Origin: Choricystis sp. odSpoLacu1
Lineage: Eukaryota > Chlorophyta > Trebouxiophyceae
DNA: 64,000 nt
Direction of reading: 5' to 3'
Assembly: GCA_958009055.1 (NCBI GenBank)
Contig: OY253652.1
Location: forward strand, 1,116,001-1,180,000
In this document: positions 51,060 to 60,568 of the stretch, piece after piece
How the letters are laid out: every line of letters starts with the position of its first letter
How positions within the stretch are numbered: position 1 is the stretch's first letter
Program-made: the position numbers and the translations under genes
Notes under the pieces: generated by a model
Told to the model about the DNA's origin: nothing
Databases searched by the model: none
Seen by the model: only the letters and a program-made list of their open reading frames with translations

Positions 51060-54000
51060 ATGGAAACCGACCCCCTCGCCTCCGCGCTGGCCGGCGACGT
51101 CGGCCCCCTCGCGACCGCCTCCCCCACCGCCGCGTCCCCCTTCCTGCACCGCCTGGCGGCCGCAGCCGTCACACACAGGCTGCCACATGCTGGTTTGGTT
51201 ACCCTGCGTGCCATTCCAGGCGCCCGCCACGCGGTGCGTGCAGCGTCGTTGTTTGCGTCTGCAGACGCGGCCGACTGGACGCCTCCAGCCGACGCAGTCG
51301 ACGATGCAGCCGCCCTGGCGGATGCGGCAGCCTCTGCGTTTGAAGCGGCGGAGGATGGCGCAGCGAGGGCAGGCGCCGCACTGGCTGGGTTGAGAGCAGC
51401 AGTTGACGTGAGTGGTCAAAGTGAGCGCGTGCGCGGCCTGTTTGACCGTGGCGACGACGACGACGACGCCCACGATGACGAACTCACACTGGAACTGGCC
51501 GCCACCGTGGCCGCCGCTCTGGCGACACACTCGCGCGCCACGCCGAGCGATGTGGCGTCCGCGGCACGCGGCCTGCTCTCCTCCCCCGCCGTCGCGGCCG
51601 CCGTCGCGCTCAACGTGGATGGCGCGTTGGATAGCGTGTGCAACGTGCTGGCCCACACGGCTGGTGGCCGTGGCGCGTGCCCACCGCACGCCGCGGCGCG
51701 CGCGGCGTGTGCGCTCGCACGCGTTGCCGCCGCCGCGCCGTGCGCGCGAGCCGCCGCCCTGCGCGCAGTGTGTGACGCAGGGGGGTCGTGTCACCCACTC
51801 ATGACCATCGTCACGCGGTGCGGCGACCCACCCGCCGCCGCGCTGGCGGCTGTGCGCGCTGCGTCCGCGGCGCGCGCGCTGCCCTGGCTCGCGTCCGTAC
51901 TGGCCACCCCCGCCGCGGCGCCGCTGGCGGCAGCTTTAGATGCTGGCGTGACAGCACGTGTGGCCACACCCTGGACCGCTGCCGATGACGCCGACCTGCG
52001 GTGTGGGGCAGCATTGCTGGCTGCCGGCGCGCCGCCAGGCGCAGCCGCGGCGCCTGCTTGGACGGCCCGCATCGCGCGGGTGGGGGCGGGATTGACGCCA
52101 GCATCACGCCTGGTGGCCATCGCCGTCATCTTACTAGGCGGCATCGAGGACCGGCGCACGCTGGCCGCGGCGGCGGCCGGGGTGGTGGGCGCGGGCGCGC
52201 CGTCTGACGACGCGACGTCCGTGTGGCTTTCAGTCCACCTCCTCTTCCGCAGGTGGGGCGCCCTGGCCGACGGCCTGCGCTGTGAGCTGCAGACGAGCGC
52301 CCGGTTTCCAGACACCGCCCTGGCGGCGCTGGCCGACGTGGTGGGCGGGGGCGACGCAGCGAGCGCGCGCGTGCGCGCGGCGCGCGCGGCGGCCGCGCTG
52401 CCTCCGACCGCCGGCCTGGCTGCCGGCGCGCCGCCCGCGGCCGCGCTGGCGGCGTCCGCCGTTGCAGAGGCCTTGCCCGACGTGGCTGCTAAGGCGGCGG
52501 CAGGCAGCGAAACTGCATGCGCTGTGGCTGCTGCGCTGGCCAGAGCCGCCGCGCGCCACACCTTGGCAGCCCGCCTGCCCCTGCACCCCGCCTGCGTGGC
52601 GATTGTGCACGCGGTGGTGGCATCCCCCGGCGTGGCCCTGCCGCCGGACGCGGTGGCGTCGGCGTGTGCTGGCTTGCAGGACAACGCGGCCCCCGCAGTG
52701 CTGGCGTCGACGACGCTGCTGATCGCGCCTGCTGCTGCTGTGTGGCCGCCACCTGCAGAGAGCCTGCCCCTGGCGTCCCTCGCCCCCGTCGTCGCATCAC
52801 CACACGACGGGTGCGACCTCCTGCGTGGCGCGTGGCTGGCGGCAGCGGACGGCGTCGCACCCGGGTGCGTGCCGCGCGCGCTGGCGTGCGTGGCGTGCGG
52901 CCGCCCCCACCCCGCCCTGGCGGCCGCGCCTCCCGTCACGCCAGACGCTGCCGTGGCGCGGTTGTGGGCTGCTACTAGCGACGAGGCTGGCGTCATTGCC
53001 GCCCTCGACGCAGCGCTGCCGACACTCATCGCCCCCACCGCGCCTCGCCGTGCGGCCGACGCGGTCGCCGCCTGGCTGGCCTCCCTGCCTCCCGCCCTGG
53101 CGCGGCTGGCCCGCGGCCGCATCGCGCGGCGACTGGGTTGCGCACTCGATGGGGACGGCAGGACCGCGCGCGCGCGCGCGCGGCGGCCGAGGCGGCCGCG
53201 GCTCCCACCGCCACGCCCGCTGCTGATGACGCCACCGCCCTGCTGGCGGCCCCCCTGCTGGCTCTGGCTCCGGACCCGCACACATGGACATCGCCGTCAG
53301 CCGCTGCCCTGGCGTTTGCGGTCGCGGGGGGCGCGCTGACTGCTGCGCGGTCTGCTGCACGCGCTCTCGCTCCTGCCCTGGACCCAGCCCTTGCCACCAC
53401 CTCCCCCGGCGGCGCCGACGCCACCGTGGACGCCGTCCTGGCGTCCCAAGATGGAGCAGCTGCTTTGCTCATGCTGGAGGTGCTGGCTGGGTGCGCGTCC
53501 GTTGCCCGTGATGCGAGAGCACCTCCCACCGACCGCTCTGCCGCCGCCGACGTCGCTGCGGCCGCCGCCGACGCGCTGCACGCCCACCTGCTGGACGCGC
53601 CCGCCGCGGCCGCGGTGGCCACGGTGCACGGGTTCGATCCCACCCTGACCGCGGCCGCGGTCTCTGCTGTGCCGGCGCTGCACATCGGGGCCGATTTCGC
53701 GGGGCCAGCCACGAGCTCGCCGCGCCACGGCGCGCTCGCGTGCGCGCTGGCGACGGCCCTCGCCTCCACCTACCCCACGCCCTCCACCCTGGATGGAGGG
53801 CGTGCCGCCTTGGCTCGCGCCTCAGCGGCTGCAGACGCGGGGGACGCGGACGGCGTGGCGACTGCGCTGGCTGGGGCGGGGCGCGCGGCGGCTGGACTGC
53901 CCGCGTTGGCACCAGAGGTCACCGCACTCGCCCAAACAGTCTCAGACGCGGTGGCTGCCGCCCGGGGTGCAGACGGCGTTAGGCTGGCGGCTGCGGCGGC

Positions 54001-54076
54001 GAGGGCGGTGGCCGACGTCGCGGCCGCGCGCGTGACGCCCGGGGCGGCGGGCGGGCGGCGCGGGGGCGTGTGGTGA
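51060..54076 (+). CDS. Integrator complex subunit 2-like protein (one apparent frameshift)
   Basis: About 1004 aa, single exon, extremely Ala-rich and predicted all-helical. The assignment rests on by-eye similarity to INTS2. The start PFLHRLAAAAVTHRLPHAGL resembles PFLPCLVRMSLCAPLD, and LTPASRLVAIAVILLGGI resembles ATPAGVRFVSLSFCMLL. Near the C-terminus AALLMLEVLAG, then VHGFDPTLTAAAVSAVPALH and IGADFAGP follow the INTS2 order (VHFQGYPCELLPLTVAGIPS, MHICLDFIPEL). INTS2 belongs to the nuclear Integrator complex that cleaves nascent snRNAs and attenuates transcription. The frame changes once inside a CGCGCGCG repeat at 53163-53179. A length change by one dinucleotide unit joins LDGDGRTARARA to AAEAAAAPTATPAADD. 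The composition makes the family call uncertain. Confidence 0.62.
53163..53179 (+). repeat. CG dinucleotide repeat at a frame change
   Basis: An uninterrupted CG repeat in the INTS2-like coding region, exactly where the reading frame shifts. Confidence 0.85.
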
Positions 54077-54200
54077 TGCATTTTGTTTGTTTTGTTTCGT
54101 AGCTTGTAGCCGACATATTTATCCACCCGTCCACACACATCCATAAGCAGAAGGTGTGTTTCTGTTGCACACACACAAAACAAGAAATCAAACGTTCACT

Positions 54201-57200
54201 TTAAACCTCCACCCGATGCGTTGCCGCCTCTGCGTGCGCGGCCGTCAGCGCGGCCGCCACCGCGCCCCTCCCCCCAGGCGCCGCCCACGCGCACACCTCA
54301 GGCTCCAGGAACGCAGGATCACTTGCCCACACACCAGCCAGGGCACGCACACAGTCCACGCGGCGGGACGTGAGGGCGGCTAGAAGATCGCCCACGCGCC
54401 GCACGCCCGCAGCCGCCGCGTCGGCGGCGGTGGATGGTGGCGCCACCAGCGACCCCGCCACCGCTTTCATGGGGGCCAGCGCAGTACCTGCTAACAAAGC
54501 CGCCGCAAAGGTGGCCACCCGGGTGCATGCGTCAGGGTGCTTGACCGCGCGCGGCGGCAGCGGCCAGTCGCGAGGGCCGTAAGCAGCGGCCGCCATCGTG
54601 CGCACCTCATCCGACCGAGCATCGTACGCGGCGGCAGCGGTGGCAGCTGACGGCAGGGTGACGGTGACCAACGATGGAGCCACGTCGGGCAGCCAGGCCG
54701 GGTCGATGGCGGTCGCGCCAGCCACATAGGTGCGTGCATCCGTTGCGACGAGGTCTGTGTACACGATCCACTCTGGCGGCCGCCTGGCCAGCGAGGACGA
54801 AGGGTGGACGTACACGGCCACAGCAGCACCAGCGCCATCCTCCCCGTCCGCGCCCGCGGTGGCGGGGGCGTAGCGAATGGCGCGGCGCGCAGACACTGGT
54901 GCCCCCGCGCTCGCGACGCCGCGCACGCGCCGCGCGACGCGGTCGGCCCACCCCGCCGCCAGGGTGCGGCGCAGCAGGGCGCGCGTGGCGGACGGCAGCT
55001 TGGTGGGGGGTGGGGAGGACAGGGCGACCAGCTCGTGGGCCGGCAGGAAGGAGACTGCGCTGGTGGCGTCGTCGGCCGCCAGTCGACGCACAATCCCCAC
55101 CAGCTGCCGCCGCAGCGCGGCCGCCTCCGCCAGCCGCCGCCCCGACAGCCCCCTCGACGCGGCCCAGACTTCCCTGGCCTGTACCGGCTTCGTCTCGTAC
55201 GCCGCCAGCGCGGCCAGCGCCGACAGCGCGTCCGACGCGTCGTCCGTGAGCGCGGCCGCGGCTTTGCGTGCTTCCGCACGTGCGGCCTTGGCGGCAGCTG
55301 GATCATCGGACGCGGCGCTAGAACCGCCGCCGGGCGCTCCCTCAAACGGTGTCTCCACGCTGACAGCAGCAGCCAGGGCGATGGCGGCGGCCAGGGCGCC
55401 GCGCAGGACGGTGCCACCGCCGCGCGAAACACAACGAGCGACCTCCACCAGCGCGCGCGCGTGGCGCGGCGACACGGGCAGAGCCGCCAGGGCGGCGCCC
55501 AGGGGGGTGACGACGGGCGGGTCGGCGGTCACGTCAACCGCGCCCAGGGCGGCCAGCACGGCGTCGCCTGCTGCGAGCGCAAGGCGCGGGGGGGCCGTCG
55601 GAAACGGAAACGCGGACGGGCGGTCGACGCCCAGCGCGCGCAGGGTGAGCAGCACGCCCTCCAGGGGGGCTCCCTCCAGCGCGGGTGGCGCAACCTCAGG
55701 AAATTCGTTCTCATGCACCGCCGACGAGTACAGCCGGTACGCAGTCCCGGCACACACGCGCCCCGCGCGCCCCGCGCGCTGCGCAGCCGACGCTTTGGAA
55801 ATCCAGCCCACCCGGTACCGGGCGACCGCAGGGCCGCCCAGCCCCGTGTCCCCACCGTGGGGGCGCAGGGTGCGCACCTTGGCCCGGCCGGCGTCGACGA
55901 CGTAGCGGACGCCGGGCAGGGTGAGCGACGTTTCGGCGACGTTGGTGGCCACGACAATCAAGCGGTGGCCATCCGGCGGAGGCTGGAACACGCGCGCCTG
56001 GGCGGCGCGCGGCAGGGCGGCGTAGAGAGGCAGCACGTGGACGGGGGGTGGTGGAGGGCGGGTGGCGGTGGCAGTGGTGGTGGATGGCGCGCTGTCGTTC
56101 GCCACCGTCGGCGGCGGCAGCACCAGCCCCGTCCTCGCCTCAAACGCGGCCGCCGCGGCCGCCAGCTGGGCAGGGGTGTAGGTGACGCCCCCCTCCCCCC
56201 CCAGCGTGATGGTTGCGTCGTCGTCGTCGTACAGCGCGGCCGCGTCATCGAAATCGTCGCCAGAAGAAGAAGCATCCTCATCGGTCGCGCTGCCGCCACC
56301 GACCTCCTCAGCCGCCTCGGCTTCGTCGCCACCCGACAGGGCGCCGCCGTCGTCGCCACCATCAGTCGTCTTCATCGCCTCCACCCCGCCCCGCTGCCGC
56401 CGCCGCCCGCCACCAAACGTGGACCGCAGCCGCCGCACCGCGTGTTCGACTTCGCGCCGCCCCGTCAAAAACAGCAGGATGCCGCCGGGAGGGGAAGCCC
56501 GGTGCAGGGCGGCCACCTTGGCGACCGCCACCCTCGCGTAGTCGTCCCCGGTGGCGGTGACGCGAGCAAAGTGGACGGTGACCGGGAACTGGCGGGCGGG
56601 GACAGCAATGGACAGCGGCGGCGACGCAAACAGGGCTCGATTGGCCGCAAAGTCGGCCACGCGCAGGGTGGCCGACATGATGATGAGCTTGAGGCGGGTG
56701 GGGAAGGGGGATGAAGTTGACGCTTCAGCCGCCATGCGGCCCCTCAACCGCACCACCCGCGACAGCAGCCCCAGCAACAGGTCCGTCGCCACCGATCGTT
56801 CGTGGGCTTCATCCAGCACGACCGCGCTGTACTCGGACAGCAGAAAGTCGTCCCCCACTTCGCGCAGCAGGACGCCGTCCGTCATGAAGACGCAGCGCGT
56901 GTCGGAGCGCGCCGCGACGGCGTGCCTCACACGGTGACCAACCAGACTCCCTCCCACGCGCACCCCCAGCTCTGCCGCCACGCGGGCGGCAGCCGCGATG
57001 GCCGCCACGCGGCGTGGCTGGGTGACGGCAATGGCGCCCGTCGTGGCAGGGTGGGAGGGGGATCCATACCCCGCCTCCATCAACAACTGGGGCACCTGCG
57101 TCGTTTTGCCGCACCCCGTCTCCCCGCCCAGCAGCAGGACGTCGCCGGACGCTACCGCCTCCATGATCTCTTGCTCCATGGCCAGGATGGGCAGGTCGGC

Positions 57201-58158
57201 CCGGGACGCCGCCATGGCGGGGGGGCGGTGAAAGGCGACGGGGCGCGCGGGCGTGGCTGGCGCGGCGGGGGGGGGAGGGCCTGCGGCTGCTGCGACAGGG
57301 GCGCCTGGAGGGGGCAGCCCCAGTTCGGCGCGCGCGGCAGTCACCGCGGTGCGCAGGGAGGCGGGCGACAGAGCGCGCGGCGGTGGCGGAGGTGAGGGTG
57401 AGGGCGAGGGCGAGGGCGAGAGGCGCGCCGCGGCCGGGGGCGGCGTGTGCGCCCGCTCCTCGCTGCCATCGCTCTCGTCACTGTCGTCGCCGCCATCGGT
57501 CTCACTGTCCTCACCATCCACACTGCGCCGCCGCAGCAGCAGCAAGCCGTCGGGGCGGGGGGGCAGCCCCAGCCGCGCTTCCGCGAGCTCTCGTTTGAGC
57601 CGCGCGCGCTTGGTCTCGCGCTGGCCCAGGGTGCCGGCCCCGCGCAGCAGGGAGCGAGCTGAATCGGGGAGGGCGTGCTGCTGCAGGGTGGCGTAGACCT
57701 GGTGAGGGGTGTGTGGGGAGGAGGAAGGGTTGGGGTTAAGGGTCGTTGCGGCGCTCCCCCTTCCCTGCCCACCATCCAACTCCGTCTTTCTCGCTCTCCT
57801 GCCGCTTGCAACTGCTGCTGCTCCACCACCACCCCTCTCCTCCCCACACACTCACCTGCGCCCTCTCCGCCCACGCCGAGCGGTCCTCCGCCGCGCGCCG
57901 CGCTTTGCGTGCTTGAGACTTGGTCAGCTTGCGAGGGGCGCCGTCGCCGTCGCCGCCAGCAGTGGCCCCATTATCTCTTTTGTCCCGTTTGGGGCGGGCC
58001 GGCAGAATCTCGGCGTTCGAGTCGAACGGGGGCTCCGCATGCGCGGCCGCCGGGGCGACGTCGGAGGCGTCGTCGCACGCGCCGTCGACGGCTGCCCGCT
58101 TGGCGCGCAGAGGCAGAGCATCCTTGGCCTTGCGCGCTCGCTTGGAGCGGGGAGCCAT
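54201..58158 (-). CDS. DHX37: DEAH-box RNA helicase DHX37/Ecm16 (Dhr1) type
   Basis: Exons 58158-57856 and 57698-54201, phase 0; 1266 aa. The basic N-terminus MAPRSKRARKAKDALPLRAK and KLTKSQARKARRAAEDRSAW resemble DHX37/Ecm16. Helicase motifs: I GGETGCGKTTQVPQLL, Ia TQPRRVAA, II VLDEAHERS, III IMSATLR, IV GGILLFLTGRREVEH, V IVVATNVAETSLTLPGVRYV, VI QRAGRAGRV. A long acidic insertion (about 470-560, with ASSSGDDFDDAAALYDDDD) between motifs IV and V is typical of this subfamily. The HA2/OB-fold region follows. Ecm16/Dhr1 releases U3 snoRNA from pre-40S particles in the nucleolus. A second acidic segment lies near residues 145-165. It is convergent with the INTS2-like gene and divergent from trpB. 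Confidence 0.93.
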
Positions 58159-58445
58159 AGTGTGAAGGGGCAGGGAGGGCTAGGGAGGGCTAGGCGGAGG
58201 CACAGATGCGAAGCTCCCCTCTCTCCTGTGTGTCGCCCCGCTCTGATTCTGTCTGGCCCGACGTGTCACAGCGACAGAGGCGACCACGTGTGCCAGCGAG
58301 CGAGGAGCGCTGGCAGAGCCATGGCTGGCGGCTGCTCCGTGCAAAAGTAAAAACAATGTGAGCTTCAGTCGGTCGAGCCCGACGCTCGACACTCGCGTCG
58401 ACACACCGTCGTCGCCCTTCCCTCCCGCGCGCCGGCCTCCAAACT
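58159..58445. promoter_or_regulatory. Divergent intergenic region DHX37 / trpB
   Basis: 287 bp between divergent starts. The short direct repeat AGGGCTAGG occurs twice near 58177 and 58187. No gene. Confidence 0.4.
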
Positions 58446-60061
58446 ATGCACGCCTCCTTCCCCCCGCGCACGCGCGCCCCCCCCACGCGCGCCCACGCAG
58501 CCTCATCCTCCCCCCGCCCCGCGCGCGGCGCCTCCATGCCGCCCCCGTCCGCCGCCCCAGCGTCCGCGCCGGCCGCCACGACGGCGGGCGTGCCCCGCCC
58601 CGACGCGGCGGGCCGATTCGGCCACTTTGGCGGCAAGTATGTGCCTGAGACGTTGATTGCGGCGCTGGCGGAGCTGGAGACGGAGTACGCCAAGGCGCAG
58701 GCGAACCCGGCGTTCAAGGTGCGAGGGGAAGAACGTGCATTGGGGGCGCGAAGCGGTGTGTGTGTGTGCGTGTGTGTGTGTGTGTGTGTGGTGTCGCTGC
58801 TGTCGCGCTGCGGCTCTCGGTCGCGCATGGCGCTGCAGCAGGCTGCAATGCGCGTGTTTGGCGGGGCGTGGGGTGGGAGAGAGCGGGGTAGATGGGAGGT
58901 CGCTTTGCCCGTTTTCACCGTCGTTCCCTCTCTCACCCTTCCCACCCCATACCCTCCCTACCCTCCAACCCACCCCAGGCCGAGTTTGCCTCCATCCTGA
59001 AAGATTACGTCGGCCGCCCCTCCCCCCTGTACCGCGCCGACAGGCTGACCGCCCACTACGCCCGCCCCGACGGCACCGGCCCCGAAATTTGGCTCAAACG
59101 CGAAGACCTCAACCACACCGGCGCCCACAAGATCAACAACTCGTTGGGCCAGGTGCTGCTGTGCCTGCGCATGGGCAAACGCCGCATCATCGCGGAGACG
59201 GGGGCGGGGCAGCATGGGGTGGCCACCGCCACTGTGTGTGCCAAGTATGGCCTGCCCTGCATCATCTACATGGGCGCCAAAGACATGGAGCGGCAGGCGC
59301 TTAACGTGTTCCGCATGCGGTTGATGGGGGCGGAGGTGAGGCCGGTGCATTCGGGCACGGCCACGTTGAAGGATGCGACGTCTGAAGCGATTCGCGACTG
59401 GGTGACAAACGTCGAAGACACGCACTACATTCTCGGCTCGGCCGCCGGCCCCCACCCCTACCCCATGCTGGTGCGCGACTTTCAGTCGATCATTGGGACT
59501 GAGACGCGGGCCCAGTGCGCGGCTGCGTGGGGTGGCCTGCCCGACGTCCTGCTCGCGTGTGTCGGCGGCGGCTCCAACGCGATGGGCTTGTTTCACGAAT
59601 TCGTCGACGACGCCTCCGTCCGCCTCATCGGGGTGGAGGCGGGTGGTGAGGGCGTGGACACCGACAAACACGCGGCCACGCTGACCAAGGGGTCGCCGGG
59701 CGTGCTGCATGGATCATTTTCGTACTTGCTCCAATCGGAAGACGGCCAAGTCATCGACCCCCACTCCATCTCTGCGGGGCTCGACTACCCCGGCATCGGC
59801 CCCGAGCACGCCTTCCTCAAGGACGCCGCCCGCGCCGAGTATGCTGCCGTGACGGATGCGCAGGCGTTGGACGCGTTTGTGCGCGTGTCGCGGTTGGAGG
59901 GCATCATCCCCGCGCTCGAGACGTCCCACGCGCTGGCCTACCTGGAGACGCTGGCGCCCACGCTGGCGGATGGCACGCGCGTCGTGGTCAACTTCTCGGG
60001 GCGGGGGGACAAGGATGTGATGACGGCGGCCAAGTACCTGGACATTTCGGGCGGGGTGTAA
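58446..60061 (+). CDS. trpB: Tryptophan synthase beta chain, plastid type
   Basis: Exons 58446-58718 and 58979-60061, phase 0; 451 aa. The first 45-50 residues ([20 protein letters not shown] and on) form a transit peptide, then the mature protein starts [20 protein letters not shown]. The PLP lysine lies in [18 protein letters not shown], the phosphate loop is [16 protein letters not shown], and the substrate motif [20 protein letters not shown] is intact. It catalyses indole plus serine to tryptophan, normally with the alpha subunit, in the chloroplast. The length of the mature part equals bacterial TrpB. The intron carries a TG repeat (about 58757-58790) and ends CCAACCCACCCCAG. Confidence 0.97.
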
Positions 60062-60129
60062 AGAAATGGGTTTTTTGAAAAAGGGTTTTGTTTTTCACAC
60101 GCAAGGACTTGCTACTGCTTCTCACGGTC

Positions 60130-60492
60130 TCACGCGGCGTCGTCATCAACCACTAGCCGCCCCTCGACCGCGCCCGCCACCACCAGCCGCGCCGCGTCGG
60201 GGTTGATCTCCACCAACGCTGCGGCTGCTGCTTCCACAGCCGCTAGTTTTTCGTCCAGCCCCGCCAGTGCGGCGACAGCCGCAGCCAGCGCGGTTTCTGA
60301 GGCGGCGGCAGGGTCGTCGTCGTTCGTGGTGGAGGCTGACGCCGCAGCGCCGCGCGCTGCCGCCGTGTCAGCGAGGGCGGCGCGCAGCGGGTCCAGCGCG
60401 GCGCGGGCTTCGGGGTCAGGGGCACCGCCCGCTGCTTCCAGGCTGACCAGCACAGCCTCCAGCGACGCGACGGAGGGAGATGGCTCGGTCAT
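60130..60492 (-). CDS. Small Ala-rich hypothetical protein
   Basis: 120 aa, single exon. Residues 5-40 (SVASLEAVLVSLEAAGGAPD, then a helix) and 70-105 (ALAAAVAALAGLDEKLAAVE, AAAAALVEINPDA) predict helices with heptad-like Leu/Val spacing, so a small coiled-coil or helical-bundle subunit is likely. The end RLVVAGAVEGRLVVDDDAA is acidic. I recognise no family. Codon positions favour GC in the third base as in neighbouring genes, and the start lies only 76 bp from the divergent tRNase Z start, supporting a real gene. It could be a small adaptor of a larger complex. Confidence 0.6.
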   Translation of the reverse strand: MTEPSPSVASLEAVLVSLEAAGGAPDPEARAALDPLRAALADTAAARGAAASASTTNDDDPAAASETALAAAVAALAGLDEKLAAVEAAAAALVEINPDAARLVVAGAVEGRLVVDDDAA

Positions 60493-60568
60493 TCAAAGGC
60501 AAATGTTGGCGTTTTGTGGTGTGAGCGCTTCAGAATTTTTTTCCTCCGCGCGGGGCTAGCGGCTCGCG
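60493..60568. promoter_or_regulatory. Very short divergent intergenic region, 76 bp
   Basis: The only space between the small hypothetical gene and tRNase Z; the two promoters must overlap. It contains an ATTTTTTTCC patch (60534-60543). Confidence 0.4.
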
